Assembly (NCBI RefSeq): GCF_018967845.1
Contig: NZ_JAHLZZ010000001.1
Span: forward strand, 2,728,001-2,792,000
Length of the DNA: 64,000 bases
DNA from: Hymenobacter siberiensis
GTDB taxonomy: Bacteria > Bacteroidota > Bacteroidia > Cytophagales > Hymenobacteraceae
Reading direction: 5' to 3'
The notes under the pieces were generated by a model. It saw only the letters and a list, made by a program, of their open reading frames with translations. It did no database searches and had not been told where the DNA came from. The first letter of the stretch is position 1. Each line of letters starts with the position of its first letter. Of this stretch, positions 26,557 to 34,634 are shown one piece after another. The translations under genes were made by a program, and so were the position numbers.

Positions 26557-27928
26557 TCAAAATACCCCTCCGAGGTTCAGGCTGAGGCCGTGCGAGCCAT
26601 CGGCTCCGAAGGCATAATCGATGGCCAGGGTGGTGTTGGATACCTTGTTGAGGCGGAGGCGCAGGCCAGCCCCGGCGGCGGGTACTACCTTCTCGAAGCG
26701 CCGGCTTTGCTGCTCGGTTACGGTCTGGGCATTGGCGAAAACGACGCCGCCCAACAGGCGGTTGCGGGTGATGCCGTAGCGGTATTCGACCTCGCCATAG
26801 AGCAGGTCATCGCCCCGAAAACGGCTCTGAATGAAGCCCCGGTCGGTGTTGCTATAAGTGTCCCAGCCGGTGCTGGGCAGGTCGGGGAAGGGCGGGTTGC
26901 CGGCAATGGTGACGGCATTGTAGCGCCACAGCGCCAAGATATTAGCCGAGCGCGGCGAGGGGTGCAGGTAGGTGCGGGCGTCAATCAGCAGCATCTGCGA
27001 AATATTGGTACTAAGTGCAGAACCATTAGCTTTTAGCTGATAGCCTTTCTTTTTCTTGTTTGCTATCAGTTAGTTATGCCAAATGCATCAACTGTTTAAT
27101 TTGGAGCAAGCACTTACCGAGGGCTTTGAGATTGGTGCGCAGTACGGTGCTTAGGTAGCGGCCACCCTGCGGGTTGATGGCGTTGGCGCGGGTGTCGTGC
27201 AGCAGGGCCAGCACCGGGCCGGAGGATACCGATGTGCTCTCAACCCCGAACGGGTAGCGCGAAATTCGGTTCACCTCGCAAAAAGCGTTGCGGCTCACAA
27301 TGTTCCAGTGGTAGTCGAGCTGGTAGCCCAGGCCCGCGTACCAGGCCGGGGCAATGCGTCGCAGCGCACTTTCGTAAATGCGGAGGTAGTCATAGTTCAT
27401 GCTCACCACGCGGTCGGTGGCACTGGTGTACATGCCCAGGCCGTAGGTGCTTTGCGGATAGCGCATCAGCCGCCAGTCGCCCACAAAATACCAGTGGTTG
27501 TCGGTGGTCCAGAGGGAAGACGTGGCCGTGATGATTAGCTGGTCGTTGACGGTGTAGGCGGCCCCGGCGAGTACCGCCGATACATTGGCCCCCGGCCGGG
27601 CAAAAGCTAGGCTGAACGCCAGCTGCGCAATGCCGCCGGTTTGCTGCGTGTACCCAATTACGGGCACTATCAGCAGGGCTTTCTGGCCGCGCTGCATCGA
27701 AAGCGAATCGTGGGCGGGCAGGCGCGGGAACGCCAGCCGGGTCCGTCCACCACGTCGGCCGAGGCCGGGAAGGGCGGCGTATGCTGCGCCTGCGCCGCCT
27801 GGGCGATGATGCTTAGGGGCCCAGCCCAGCGGCTCCGGCCCGTTTACGCCGTATAAATAAGGCGAAAAGCCAGGAGAACATAATGGGTGAACCGGGAGGG
27901 AAGGAGCAGGTTTTGACTGGCTAACCAC
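26557..27928 (-). pseudogene. Broken Omp85/surface-antigen-type outer-membrane protein gene
   Basis: Two out-of-phase reading frames on the reverse strand (27928-27074 and about 26997-26557) encode successive halves of one outer-membrane beta-barrel protein of the Omp85/D15 type: KALLIVPVIGYTQQTGG, YLRIYESALRRIAPAWYAGLG, DTRANAINPQGGRYLS, and after the break MLLIDARTYLHPSP, LLYGEVEYRYGI and a C-terminus ending LSLNLGGVF, a typical last barrel strand. A 106-base insertion with a TAC target duplication separates the halves; removing it restores the frame (KALGTNISQMLLID). The N-terminal region is also damaged: the signal-peptide-like LSIIAQAAQAQ lies in another frame from PAHDSLSMQRG. At least two lesions mean no function is expected. 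Confidence 0.8.
27012..27117. mobile_element. Small (106 bp) palindromic insertion in the Omp85-type gene
   Basis: TAC occurs at 27009-27011 and 27115-27117 and acts as the target-site duplication. The insert begins TAAGTGC and ends GCACT(TA), and inside it TAGCTGATAGC (27034-27044) pairs with GCTATCAGTTA (27062-27072). Deleting the insert with one TAC fuses the two halves of the host gene in frame. It encodes nothing and looks like a miniature non-autonomous element. Its TIRs do not match either IS element in this window. Confidence 0.7.
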
Positions 27929-28044
27929 CCATTTAACCCGAAGCTAGCCCACGGTTATATCGGAAATTCCGGCACTCGCCCAATGGACGGTATTAGTCGA
28001 CGTGGTGACCGTTGGCCTATTCGAGCGCCGGCCAGCCGCCTGGG

Positions 28045-31000
28045 TTACTTATCTAGGCGGAAGCCCAGGCCGAACTGGATGAGCGAGCTTTCCACCGACT
28101 TCTGGTAAGACACGGCGAAGGTCAGCGTTTCGACTACCGGGGCGATGTAGAAGCCACCGCCGTAGCCGGTGTGCCAGTCGCCGGGCGAGGCGCCCTGGTA
28201 GTACACCCGGCCCTGGTCGTAGAAGCCGAACACGCCGTAGTAGAAGGGCAGGAAGTTGTTTTTGACCTGGCCCAGCGCGATGCGCAATTCCGTGTTGTAA
28301 TACAGGGCAGCGTCGCCGCTGAAGCGGTTGCGGTAGTAGCCACGCAGGCCCTCGTTCTGGCCAATGCTGGCGAATTTATAGAAGGGAATGGCGGCGTCGG
28401 GGCCGTAGTTTTTGGCCCCGCCGCCTTTGAGAACGAGCGTAACGGGCAGGCCGATTTTAGCTGTACCGTAATATTCGGCGAAGCCCTGGGTGAGGCCAAA
28501 GTTGCTTTTAGTATTGGTGAGCTGGTAGTAGCTGTCGTGCTGCACCCGGATGCGGACGCCGCGCTGGGCAAAGCTGGGGCGGTTGCGCAGGTCAAGGTCG
28601 AACACGCCGTTGAGGCCAACCAGCTGCTGGGTGCTGGTGTTGGGGCGCACATCGGCGGGGCGGGTATTAATGGTGCCGAGGTATGTATTGTCGCCGAAGC
28701 TACTGATGTAGTTTTCGTACGTTGGCCCCACCCGGATGACGCTGCGCTGCAGGAAGGTGCGCTCCAGAAAGGCATTCACGGTGTAGCCGCGGTAGCGGGC
28801 ATTGTAGAACTTGTTGTCGTAGAGCGTCTGGTCGAAGCCGGTGTTGTTGCCCAGCCCGAAGAAGCGGTAGAAGGGGAAGTAGCTGCCGTAGCTGGCCGAT
28901 GCGCCCACATCGACCTTGCCAATGGCGTAGCGGTGCCGGGTGCTGGCTGTGAGCTGAAACAGGCCGTTAATGCTGCCCTGCAAATCAAACGAATACATAT
29001 TCTTATACCCCGGCTTGCGGAAACCCTGCCGCAGAAACGTAATGCCCGCGCTGGCCCCAAAGCCGTCGTTGGCATTGTAAAACAAGCCGATACTGGGCCG
29101 GTACGAGTTGAATTCGAACTGCTCGCGGTCGTACTCGTTCACGCCCGGGCGGGTGCTGGTGCGGTTGTCCGACTCCGGGCCGAGCTGCATTTCGGTGTCG
29201 GGTAGGTCGTAGATTTTGGTGCGGGTGCGTAGGCCGGTGGCCGTGGAATTGTCGGTGATTTTGTCCTTGCCATCGCCGCCAATCACGCGCACCAGCACGC
29301 TGTGCCTGCCACCCTCGCCGGTGACGGTGAATACATCCTTACCGCCGAGGCCGTAGAGGCACACTTCCTCGGTTTCAGCGGGCTTGAAGGTACGGTCGAA
29401 CAGGGCCGGACCCTTGGCGGCGTCGGTGTCGCCGGCGCGGTCAAACATCTGCACGTGCACCTGGCCGTCGGGCAGCCGGTTTACCTGGAATACCTCGCCC
29501 TTGTTCGAACCCACCACATCGACGCGGCGGGCCAACAGCAGGTAATATTCATCAATAGCCTTGGGCAGCTCCTGAATGCGGGCCTTCAGCTTGCGGTTGA
29601 TGTTCTTGCTGGATTTATCCTGAATTTCGGGCGGCAGCTGGGCTGTGGCACCGTCGATGACGGTAGGGGAAATTTTGGCCTGCAGGTACTTGGCGGCGGT
29701 CTGCCAGTCTTCGCGGCTCAGATTTTGCAGCAGGAACCGGTCGAGGTGGCGGGCGGGCCAGTTCAGGCTTTTCATGTCCTCAAACTGGTCGTTGAAGCCC
29801 TCGATGCTGGGTACGGCCCACTCGCGGTTGGCCAGGTAGCTGAGGAAGCCGTTCCAGAGCGTGAAGCTCTGGTCGCGGTCGCGCGGGATGGGACGGTAGA
29901 GCAGGCCGCCGTTGGGCTGCTTGTAGCCGGCCCATTTCCAGTTATCCTCGTGCTTGCCGAAGTCGGCCACCAGCATATCAAAGGCGCGGGCGCGAGCCAG
30001 GGCCGGCCCATCCACGCGGTTGTCGTGGTCCTTGTACAGCTTGCGAAATAGGCTGAAGCTGCGGCTCACCTCATCGGAGCCGCCGAAGCCGGGCAGGTTG
30101 GGCTTGGGGTCTTTGGGCGAGTCTTCGAGGGTGCCGAGTAGGCCGGCATACTGCTCGCGGTAGCTCCCGAGCTGCTGGTTATCGGGCAGGCGAAACAGGC
30201 GCGGCCGGGCATGCAGAATGTCCGTCTGGTCCAGCATGTAGCTGATGGGCAGGTTGCTGTACGGGTTGGCCGTGGCCGTCACGTCGCGCAGCACATCCGA
30301 GGCAATGGAATTGCGCAGCTCGGGCGGCAGAATCTTGGTCACGTCCTTGTCCACGGAGCGGAAAACGTACTCCGAGCTGTCGGCCGCAATGAGCTTGAGC
30401 GAAGTCGTCTGGCGTCCGCCACCTTTGCCGGTGGGGCGCAGGCCGCCTTTTTCGGTGTTCAAATCCAGCGTTTTCACCGTTACCGGCTGTAGCCAGGCAG
30501 CGCGGTAAATTTTCCCGATGAAGAAGTTACGGCTGCCGGTAGGCTTGTACTCGGGGCCGGGCACCACGACGGTTGTGGCCTGGAAAGGAGTGGCAGCAGT
30601 TTCAACGGCGGTGACTTTGGGCACGCCAGGGCAGGCATTGATGAACGGATTGATGGGGCCTCTGTCCTCAACAATCAACCCTGAGTGTTCAGGTGTGTCA
30701 CAGGCAGAACTAAATAAGTTTGCTGTATAAGCAACTTTTGGAGCTTGGTCGCTAGTGCCGAAGGTGAAAACGTGCGTCTTCACGGTGCCATCGGCGAAGT
30801 ATTCGAGGGTAGTGTAGCCTTCCTCGCTTTTGCTGTAGAGCGACTGGCCCTTGGCCCCCACATGCTCACTTTCTACAAAGCTGCCGCTCACAATGTGGTA
30901 GTTGCCCTGGAAAGGAGTGATTTGCAGGCTGAAATCGTGCGCGGCGGCATAAATCACGCCGGGGTTGCTCTGCAACGTGTTCAGTAGCTCCTTGCGTAGC

Positions 31001-31782
31001 TCCTGGTAGCGCGGGTTGGCCAGGTCGCGCGGGGTGCCCACGTTCTGGCGGTAGGCCGCGTAGATGGTGCCGAATACTGGAGGGCTGAGGTGGCGCGAAA
31101 GCGGCTCGTGGCCGCCGTACACGCCGTTGGTCACCACGGGGTGGTGGCCCAGCAGCAGCACGTTCCGGTTCTTGGTTTCGTCAATCAGGTCCTGCAGCTG
31201 CTCGCGGAACTCCTGCTTGGTCAGGGTCTTGCAGTCGGTATCGGGCGCTTCGGGCCGGTCGAAGGGGTGCGTGAACCAAGGGGTATTGATGGCCACGAGG
31301 CGTACCAGCGGGGCCACGTCTACCACTTCGGGGCCGGGGCAGCCATTGGTGGGGATAAAGGCATTCTGGCCGGGCAGCTGCTTCTCGATGTATTTTTCGA
31401 GGCGGCGCACGGCTTTGAGGCCGGCGGGGCCGGAGTTGGCCCAGTCCTTATCGCCGGGCAGGAAATAGATTTTGCCCTGCGGAAGTCCCTTTACCAGGGC
31501 AATCAGGTCATCGGCGCGGTCCCGGGCCTGTTGGCTGACGGCGGTATCCCTTTTAGTGGCCAAACCCTCATTTGCCACAATATCACCCAAATGCACTACT
31601 GTGAAAGGACCAGTTTGCTGCTCCAGGGTAGCGCGCAGCAGCTTGAGGCGGGTAGCAGGCAGCTCGGCCTGGGCAGTGTTGCCCAGCAGGAAAACAGTGT
31701 GGGCCGGGGCCTGGGCGAAGGCAGGAGCAGTAGCGGCGATACTGAGCCCAATAAAAAGGGCGCGAACGTAGCGAAATAGCAT
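28045..31782 (-). CDS. Metallophosphoesterase fused to an Omp85-like outer-membrane barrel
   Basis: A 1245-residue secreted protein with a signal peptide (about residues 1-24, ending AFAQ). Residues about 28-330 are a calcineurin-like phosphoesterase: VVHLGDIVANEG (the first metal motif), FLPGDKDWANSG, and LLLGHHPVVTNGVYGGHEP. The middle (about 400-860) has no motif I recognise apart from the segment YRPIPRDRDQSFTLWNG. The last 370 residues are a surface-antigen (D15/Omp85) barrel, with NEGLRGYYRNRFSGDAALYYN as the conserved RGY/F-type motif and a terminal IQFGLGFRLDK. The fusion would place a phosphoesterase at the outer membrane. The substrate is unknown. It lies beside the broken Omp85 gene in the same orientation. 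Confidence 0.8.
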   Translation of the reverse strand: MLFRYVRALFIGLSIAATAPAFAQAPAHTVFLLGNTAQAELPATRLKLLRATLEQQTGPFTVVHLGDIVANEGLATKRDTAVSQQARDRADDLIALVKGLPQGKIYFLPGDKDWANSGPAGLKAVRRLEKYIEKQLPGQNAFIPTNGCPGPEVVDVAPLVRLVAINTPWFTHPFDRPEAPDTDCKTLTKQEFREQLQDLIDETKNRNVLLLGHHPVVTNGVYGGHEPLSRHLSPPVFGTIYAAYRQNVGTPRDLANPRYQELRKELLNTLQSNPGVIYAAAHDFSLQITPFQGNYHIVSGSFVESEHVGAKGQSLYSKSEEGYTTLEYFADGTVKTHVFTFGTSDQAPKVAYTANLFSSACDTPEHSGLIVEDRGPINPFINACPGVPKVTAVETAATPFQATTVVVPGPEYKPTGSRNFFIGKIYRAAWLQPVTVKTLDLNTEKGGLRPTGKGGGRQTTSLKLIAADSSEYVFRSVDKDVTKILPPELRNSIASDVLRDVTATANPYSNLPISYMLDQTDILHARPRLFRLPDNQQLGSYREQYAGLLGTLEDSPKDPKPNLPGFGGSDEVSRSFSLFRKLYKDHDNRVDGPALARARAFDMLVADFGKHEDNWKWAGYKQPNGGLLYRPIPRDRDQSFTLWNGFLSYLANREWAVPSIEGFNDQFEDMKSLNWPARHLDRFLLQNLSREDWQTAAKYLQAKISPTVIDGATAQLPPEIQDKSSKNINRKLKARIQELPKAIDEYYLLLARRVDVVGSNKGEVFQVNRLPDGQVHVQMFDRAGDTDAAKGPALFDRTFKPAETEEVCLYGLGGKDVFTVTGEGGRHSVLVRVIGGDGKDKITDNSTATGLRTRTKIYDLPDTEMQLGPESDNRTSTRPGVNEYDREQFEFNSYRPSIGLFYNANDGFGASAGITFLRQGFRKPGYKNMYSFDLQGSINGLFQLTASTRHRYAIGKVDVGASASYGSYFPFYRFFGLGNNTGFDQTLYDNKFYNARYRGYTVNAFLERTFLQRSVIRVGPTYENYISSFGDNTYLGTINTRPADVRPNTSTQQLVGLNGVFDLDLRNRPSFAQRGVRIRVQHDSYYQLTNTKSNFGLTQGFAEYYGTAKIGLPVTLVLKGGGAKNYGPDAAIPFYKFASIGQNEGLRGYYRNRFSGDAALYYNTELRIALGQVKNNFLPFYYGVFGFYDQGRVYYQGASPGDWHTGYGGGFYIAPVVETLTFAVSYQKSVESSLIQFGLGFRLDK

Positions 31783-32148
31783 AAGCGAAGGGTTAGGGCC
31801 TTCTTCTACGGTAGAGAGGCGAAATTTGGTTATTTTAAAGGAGGCTCAAAGCCCAATTTTCCGCTTTTGTTTACCCATTATCTCAGTGATTGCCGAGCAT
31901 AGAACCGTCTGATGCCCTGATTGCCGGACCGGTCCCTCGGGCCTGATGCGCGTTGGCTCCGTGCCAGCGATGCCAGCATTGGCAGCATTTTCCGTCCCTT
32001 GCTCATCACGAAGTGGCATGCGAAAACGCAGCGCACCCTACTGCGTGACGGGTAAAACGCTTTGGTGCCGCTACCAATTTTCCGCCGCCCCGCGACTACT
32101 CTGCAGCTTGGGCTAAGCAGGCGGCCCTACTTCAGCCAAACAGCTCCA
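31783..32148. other. 366-base intergenic stretch without a recognised feature
   Basis: I see no plausible coding frame, RNA gene or strong hairpin here. The composition is less GC-rich near 31800-31880. Short imperfect repeats (GCCAGCGATGCCAGCATTGGCAG) occur around 31970. Confidence 0.5.
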
Positions 32149-32706
32149 TTAGTGCCACGCCGGGCGCCTCCTGTTTGAAAACGGCCACAATGCCTGCCAG
32201 CCCAGTAGCAGCAGGCACGGCAGTCCCACCCAAATAGTTTCGCTGGCCAGCACCCGCAAGCCCTTGGCTCCGAAGAAACTCCGGATGCTCAGGGGCGATA
32301 CCCTGATGGGCCGGAAAGGGAAGAAATAGCGCTCCAGGTGCCAGGGGCTAAAGAAAGCCACGCCCAGCCCGCCAGTTGTCAGGGCATCGAGCAGGCCGTG
32401 CGAGGCGGTGGCCAGAAATAGCAGCAGCGCCAGCCGCCCGGTGGCGGGCCGCTGGCCGGGCCGGGCCAGCTGGGCCAGTAAGGTGCCTATTGCAGCCACT
32501 ACGACGGCCGCCAGCAGCGAGTGCGTGAGCCCCCGGTGCTCCCAAAGGCTGTCGTAGGGCACCCCCAGGCGGTAGCCCACCGAATCTACATCGGGCAAAG
32601 CGGCGCAGATGCCCGCCGCTATCCAGTATGGCCAGTGCCGGCGGTTGGGGAGCAGGAGTTTACCCAGGGTGGCCCCCAGCGCGGCGTGGCCAAATGCGTA
32701 AGCCAT
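32149..32706 (-). CDS. YdjM/DUF457-type membrane-bound metal-dependent hydrolase
   Basis: A 185-residue membrane protein. It begins MAYAFGHAALGATLGKLLLP and has the conserved family residues: Asp in ICAALPDVDSVG, the EHRGLTHSLL motif, and SHGLLDALTTGGLGVAFFSPW with its His and Asp. Three or four hydrophobic helices alternate with these motifs. The family is annotated as LexA-regulated, membrane-bound hydrolase from E. coli YdjM; its reaction is not known. Confidence 0.85.
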   Translation of the reverse strand: MAYAFGHAALGATLGKLLLPNRRHWPYWIAAGICAALPDVDSVGYRLGVPYDSLWEHRGLTHSLLAAVVVAAIGTLLAQLARPGQRPATGRLALLLFLATASHGLLDALTTGGLGVAFFSPWHLERYFFPFRPIRVSPLSIRSFFGAKGLRVLASETIWVGLPCLLLLGWQALWPFSNRRRPAWH

Positions 32707-32725
32707 GAGCAGGAATAAAAAGCGA

Positions 32726-32756
32726 CTGGTCCGCCTGCCAAAGGCAGACGGACCAG
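32726..32756. terminator. Hairpin downstream of the small membrane-protein gene
   Basis: CTGGTCCGCCTGCC (32726-32739) pairs with GGCAGACGGACCAG (32743-32756) with a single mismatch and an AAA loop. It lies just past the stop of the reverse-strand ORF at 32773 and just before the start of the YdjM-like gene. Confidence 0.6.
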
Positions 32757-32772
32757 CGCAAAGAGAATGCGT

Positions 32773-32895
32773 TTACCAGCGCCGGATAACGCCGTAGTGT
32801 TCGAGCAGCCACAGGGCCGCGATGACGGCAACGAGGATGAGGGCCTTGGGCCAGAACTCCCCCCAGAAGCCGCGCGTACTAGATGGCCGGCTCAT
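32773..32895 (-). CDS. Small (40 aa) single-pass membrane protein, hypothetical
   Basis: An ATG at 32895 opens a 40-residue frame, MSRPSSTRGFWGEFW followed by one hydrophobic helix (ALILVAVIAALWLL) and a basic end (GVIRRW). It overlaps the 3' end of the upstream gene by 17 bases in a different frame, an arrangement typical of translational coupling. I do not recognise a family. The membrane segment, positive-outside end and coupling argue that it is real, but nothing else supports it. Confidence 0.45.
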   Translation of the reverse strand: MSRPSSTRGFWGEFWPKALILVAVIAALWLLEHYGVIRRW

Positions 32896-33124
32896 CTTCG
32901 GGGCGCCAGGTGAGTACCATGTGGTGCACCGGCGTTACCACGAAGTCGGGGTGGTGCAGCATATCATCGTGGTTGGCCAGGGCCCAGTCGGTAGCGGCCA
33001 GCTTGGTTTCGAACTCCTGCGGAGCCGCGCTAACGGGCTTGAGCACCATATGGTTGGTGTGGTTGGTTGTATCGTATTCGTGCCGGAGGCCGAAGATTCT
33101 GTATTTGGTGACGAGTCTGTACAT
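32879..33124 (-). CDS. Small hypothetical protein
   Basis: An 81-residue protein from the ATG at 33124 (MYRLVTKYRIFGLRHEYD). It is His-rich (TTNHTNHMV, ANHDDMLHHPDF, TPVHHMVLTW) and has no signal or membrane segment. The frame is open for 19 further codons, but a near-consensus -7 box (TATCTTAG, reverse strand 33135-33128) lies just before the chosen ATG, which favours it. It may bind metal, which is a guess from the histidines. It overlaps the 40-residue membrane ORF downstream. Confidence 0.55.
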   Translation of the reverse strand: MYRLVTKYRIFGLRHEYDTTNHTNHMVLKPVSAAPQEFETKLAATDWALANHDDMLHHPDFVVTPVHHMVLTWRPEDEPAI

Positions 33125-33233
33125 GCCGCTAAGATAGAAAACAGAAGGTATTTGGAAGCGGTTTTTTGAGTAAACTAGCACGCCAGCAGCTCAGCAGGAC
33201 GTTTTATATGGCTCTTGAACCTTCAAATCGGCG

Positions 33234-33917
33234 TTACTGCACTAGTTCCTTCAGTACCTTGGGCACGCCCGTGCTGGCGGCTTCCACCACGTAGCGTACG
33301 CCGCGCCGGCCGGCTTCGGGCTGGTGCGGGTCGATGACGAAGACGGGGCAGGCAGAGGGGGCGTAGTGCAGCAAGCCCGCCGCCGGGTACACTTGCAGCG
33401 AAGTGCCCACGATGAGCAGGGCATCGGCGGTGGCCACGGTTTCGGCGGCTTCCTCAATAGCGGGCACCATCTCGCCAAACCATACAATGTGCGGGCGCAG
33501 CTGGTGGCCATCAGGAGCCAGGTCGCCGAGGTTGATGTCGTCGGAGCAGTCGTAGACGGTGGTTTCCCTGGCTACGGAGCGCATTTGGTTCAGCATGCCG
33601 TGCAAGTGCAGCACATCGGTGGAGCCGGCTCGTTCGTGCAGGTCGTCCACGTTTTGGGTGATGATGCTCACGCGCCAGCCGGGCTGCTCCTCGAAGCCGG
33701 CCAGGGCCAGGTGAGCGGCGTTGGGCTGCACGGTGCGGGCCTGAGCGCGGCGCTGGTTGTAAAAATCGAGCACCAAAGCGGGATTGCGGGCAAAGCCCTC
33801 AGGGGAGGCCACGTCCTCAACGCGGTGGTCTTCCCACAGCCCATTGGTGTCGCGGAACGTGCGGATGCCGGACTCGGCCGACACGCCGGCTCCGGTGAGG
33901 ACAACGAGGTGTTTCAT
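33234..33917 (-). CDS. cobB: NAD-dependent protein deacylase (Sir2/CobB, class III)
   Basis: A 227-residue sirtuin that removes acyl groups from protein lysines using NAD+. It has the GAGVSAESGIRTFRD NAD-binding motif at the N-terminus, TQNVDDLHERAG, the catalytic His in VLHLHGML, and VGTSLQVYPAAGLL. The FYNQRRAQ segment has the Tyr and Arg that in class III sirtuins (SIRT5, CobB) favour succinyl or malonyl lysine. The zinc-binding Cys pairs of most sirtuins are absent: only one Cys (YDCSDDINLG) lies in that module, as seen in several Bacteroidota homologues. Location: cytoplasm. Confidence 0.9.
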   Translation of the reverse strand: MKHLVVLTGAGVSAESGIRTFRDTNGLWEDHRVEDVASPEGFARNPALVLDFYNQRRAQARTVQPNAAHLALAGFEEQPGWRVSIITQNVDDLHERAGSTDVLHLHGMLNQMRSVARETTVYDCSDDINLGDLAPDGHQLRPHIVWFGEMVPAIEEAAETVATADALLIVGTSLQVYPAAGLLHYAPSACPVFVIDPHQPEAGRRGVRYVVEAASTGVPKVLKELVQ

Positions 33918-33951
33918 GTTGTAGAGTTAGGGTCTTAGGGGCTTGGTTGAG

Positions 33952-34056
33952 CGTCATGCCGAGCGCAGCCGGAGCATCTCGCGTGTAGTAGTAAATCAAT
34001 CGTTGAAAAAGGGTTACTGCCGCACGCTAGATGCCTCGGTTGCGCTCGGCATGACG
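33952..34056. repeat. Dispersed palindromic element, GTCATGC family copy 2
   Basis: CGTCATGCCGAGCGCAGCCG (33952 onward) pairs with the end CTCGGCATGACG (34056). The inner arm AGCATCTCGCGTG/CACGCTAGATGC is imperfect. The loop contains CAATCGTTG. It lies upstream of cobB, before the broken oxidoreductase gene. Confidence 0.85.
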
Positions 34057-34099
34057 TTCCTGAAAACGTTCCGGCTTCGTTCATAATAATGCCTGCTCG

Positions 34100-34352
34100 C
34101 TACAGCGTCACTTCGCCATCCTCTTCGCCGTGCCAGAACTTGATGCGCCGGGCCTGCACACGGATGAGCACGATACCGGGCGTATCAATTCCCGTCCTTG
34201 AACCAGCGCTTGAGCTCGGGCAGCCAATGTTTTTCGAGGGTGGCGCGTTGGCGAATGAGAGTGGCGGTGCCCACCACGGACACGTACAGCCAATCGGGAC
34301 CGGAAAAGACGAGGCTGACGTGCGGATTCTCGGTGATATCGCTCACCGTATA
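34100..34352 (-). pseudogene. Fragment of a pyridoxamine 5'-phosphate oxidase-like (general stress protein 26) gene
   Basis: On the reverse strand the frame from about 34346 reads TVSDITENPHVSLVFSGPDW, LYVSVVGTATLIRQRATLEK, HWLPELKRWFKDG and then hits a stop. Shifting by one base at about 34188 continues it: IDTPGIVLIRVQARRIKFWH, then GEEDGEVTL and a TAG at 34100. Together these are the C-terminal two thirds of an FMN-binding split-barrel protein (PNPOx/YzzA-like). The N-terminus is cut off exactly where the 240-bp MITE begins, and one base has been gained in the body, so the gene is dead. Confidence 0.75.
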
Positions 34353-34592
34353 GGGTCATTGCACCAAATGCGTAGTTAGCGTTTTCAGGTTGAGCTTAAA
34401 AAAACATGTGTCGATTGCTGAATCGGAAGGCCCTTTCCAGGGCCAGGATTCGGTGAAATGATTTACTGGCTGCTCAAATAGTTACAACAGCTTCCTCACA
34501 ACTTGCCTTATTCAAAGCATGTTATTGGTCAATGCGTTGTGAATATTAGCTCAACTATAGCAACGCTAACTACGCATTTGGTGCAATGGCCC
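34353..34592. mobile_element. 240-bp MITE with 30-base terminal inverted repeats and TA target duplication
   Basis: The ends GGGTCATTGCACCAAATG (34353 on) and, inverted, GGGCCATTGCACCAAATG (34592 back) match over about 30 bases (to GTAGTTAGCGTT) with one mismatch, and TA flanks the element on both sides (34351-34352 and 34593-34594). The interior is AT-rich, without an ORF. It is a non-autonomous transposon; the TA duplication suggests an IS630/Tc1-type or IS427-type transposase supplied elsewhere. Neither IS element next to it shares these ends. Confidence 0.85.
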
Positions 34593-34634
34593 TAGTTTTT
34601 CAGCGTTTTATTAGGATAATCATTGACTGTAAAC

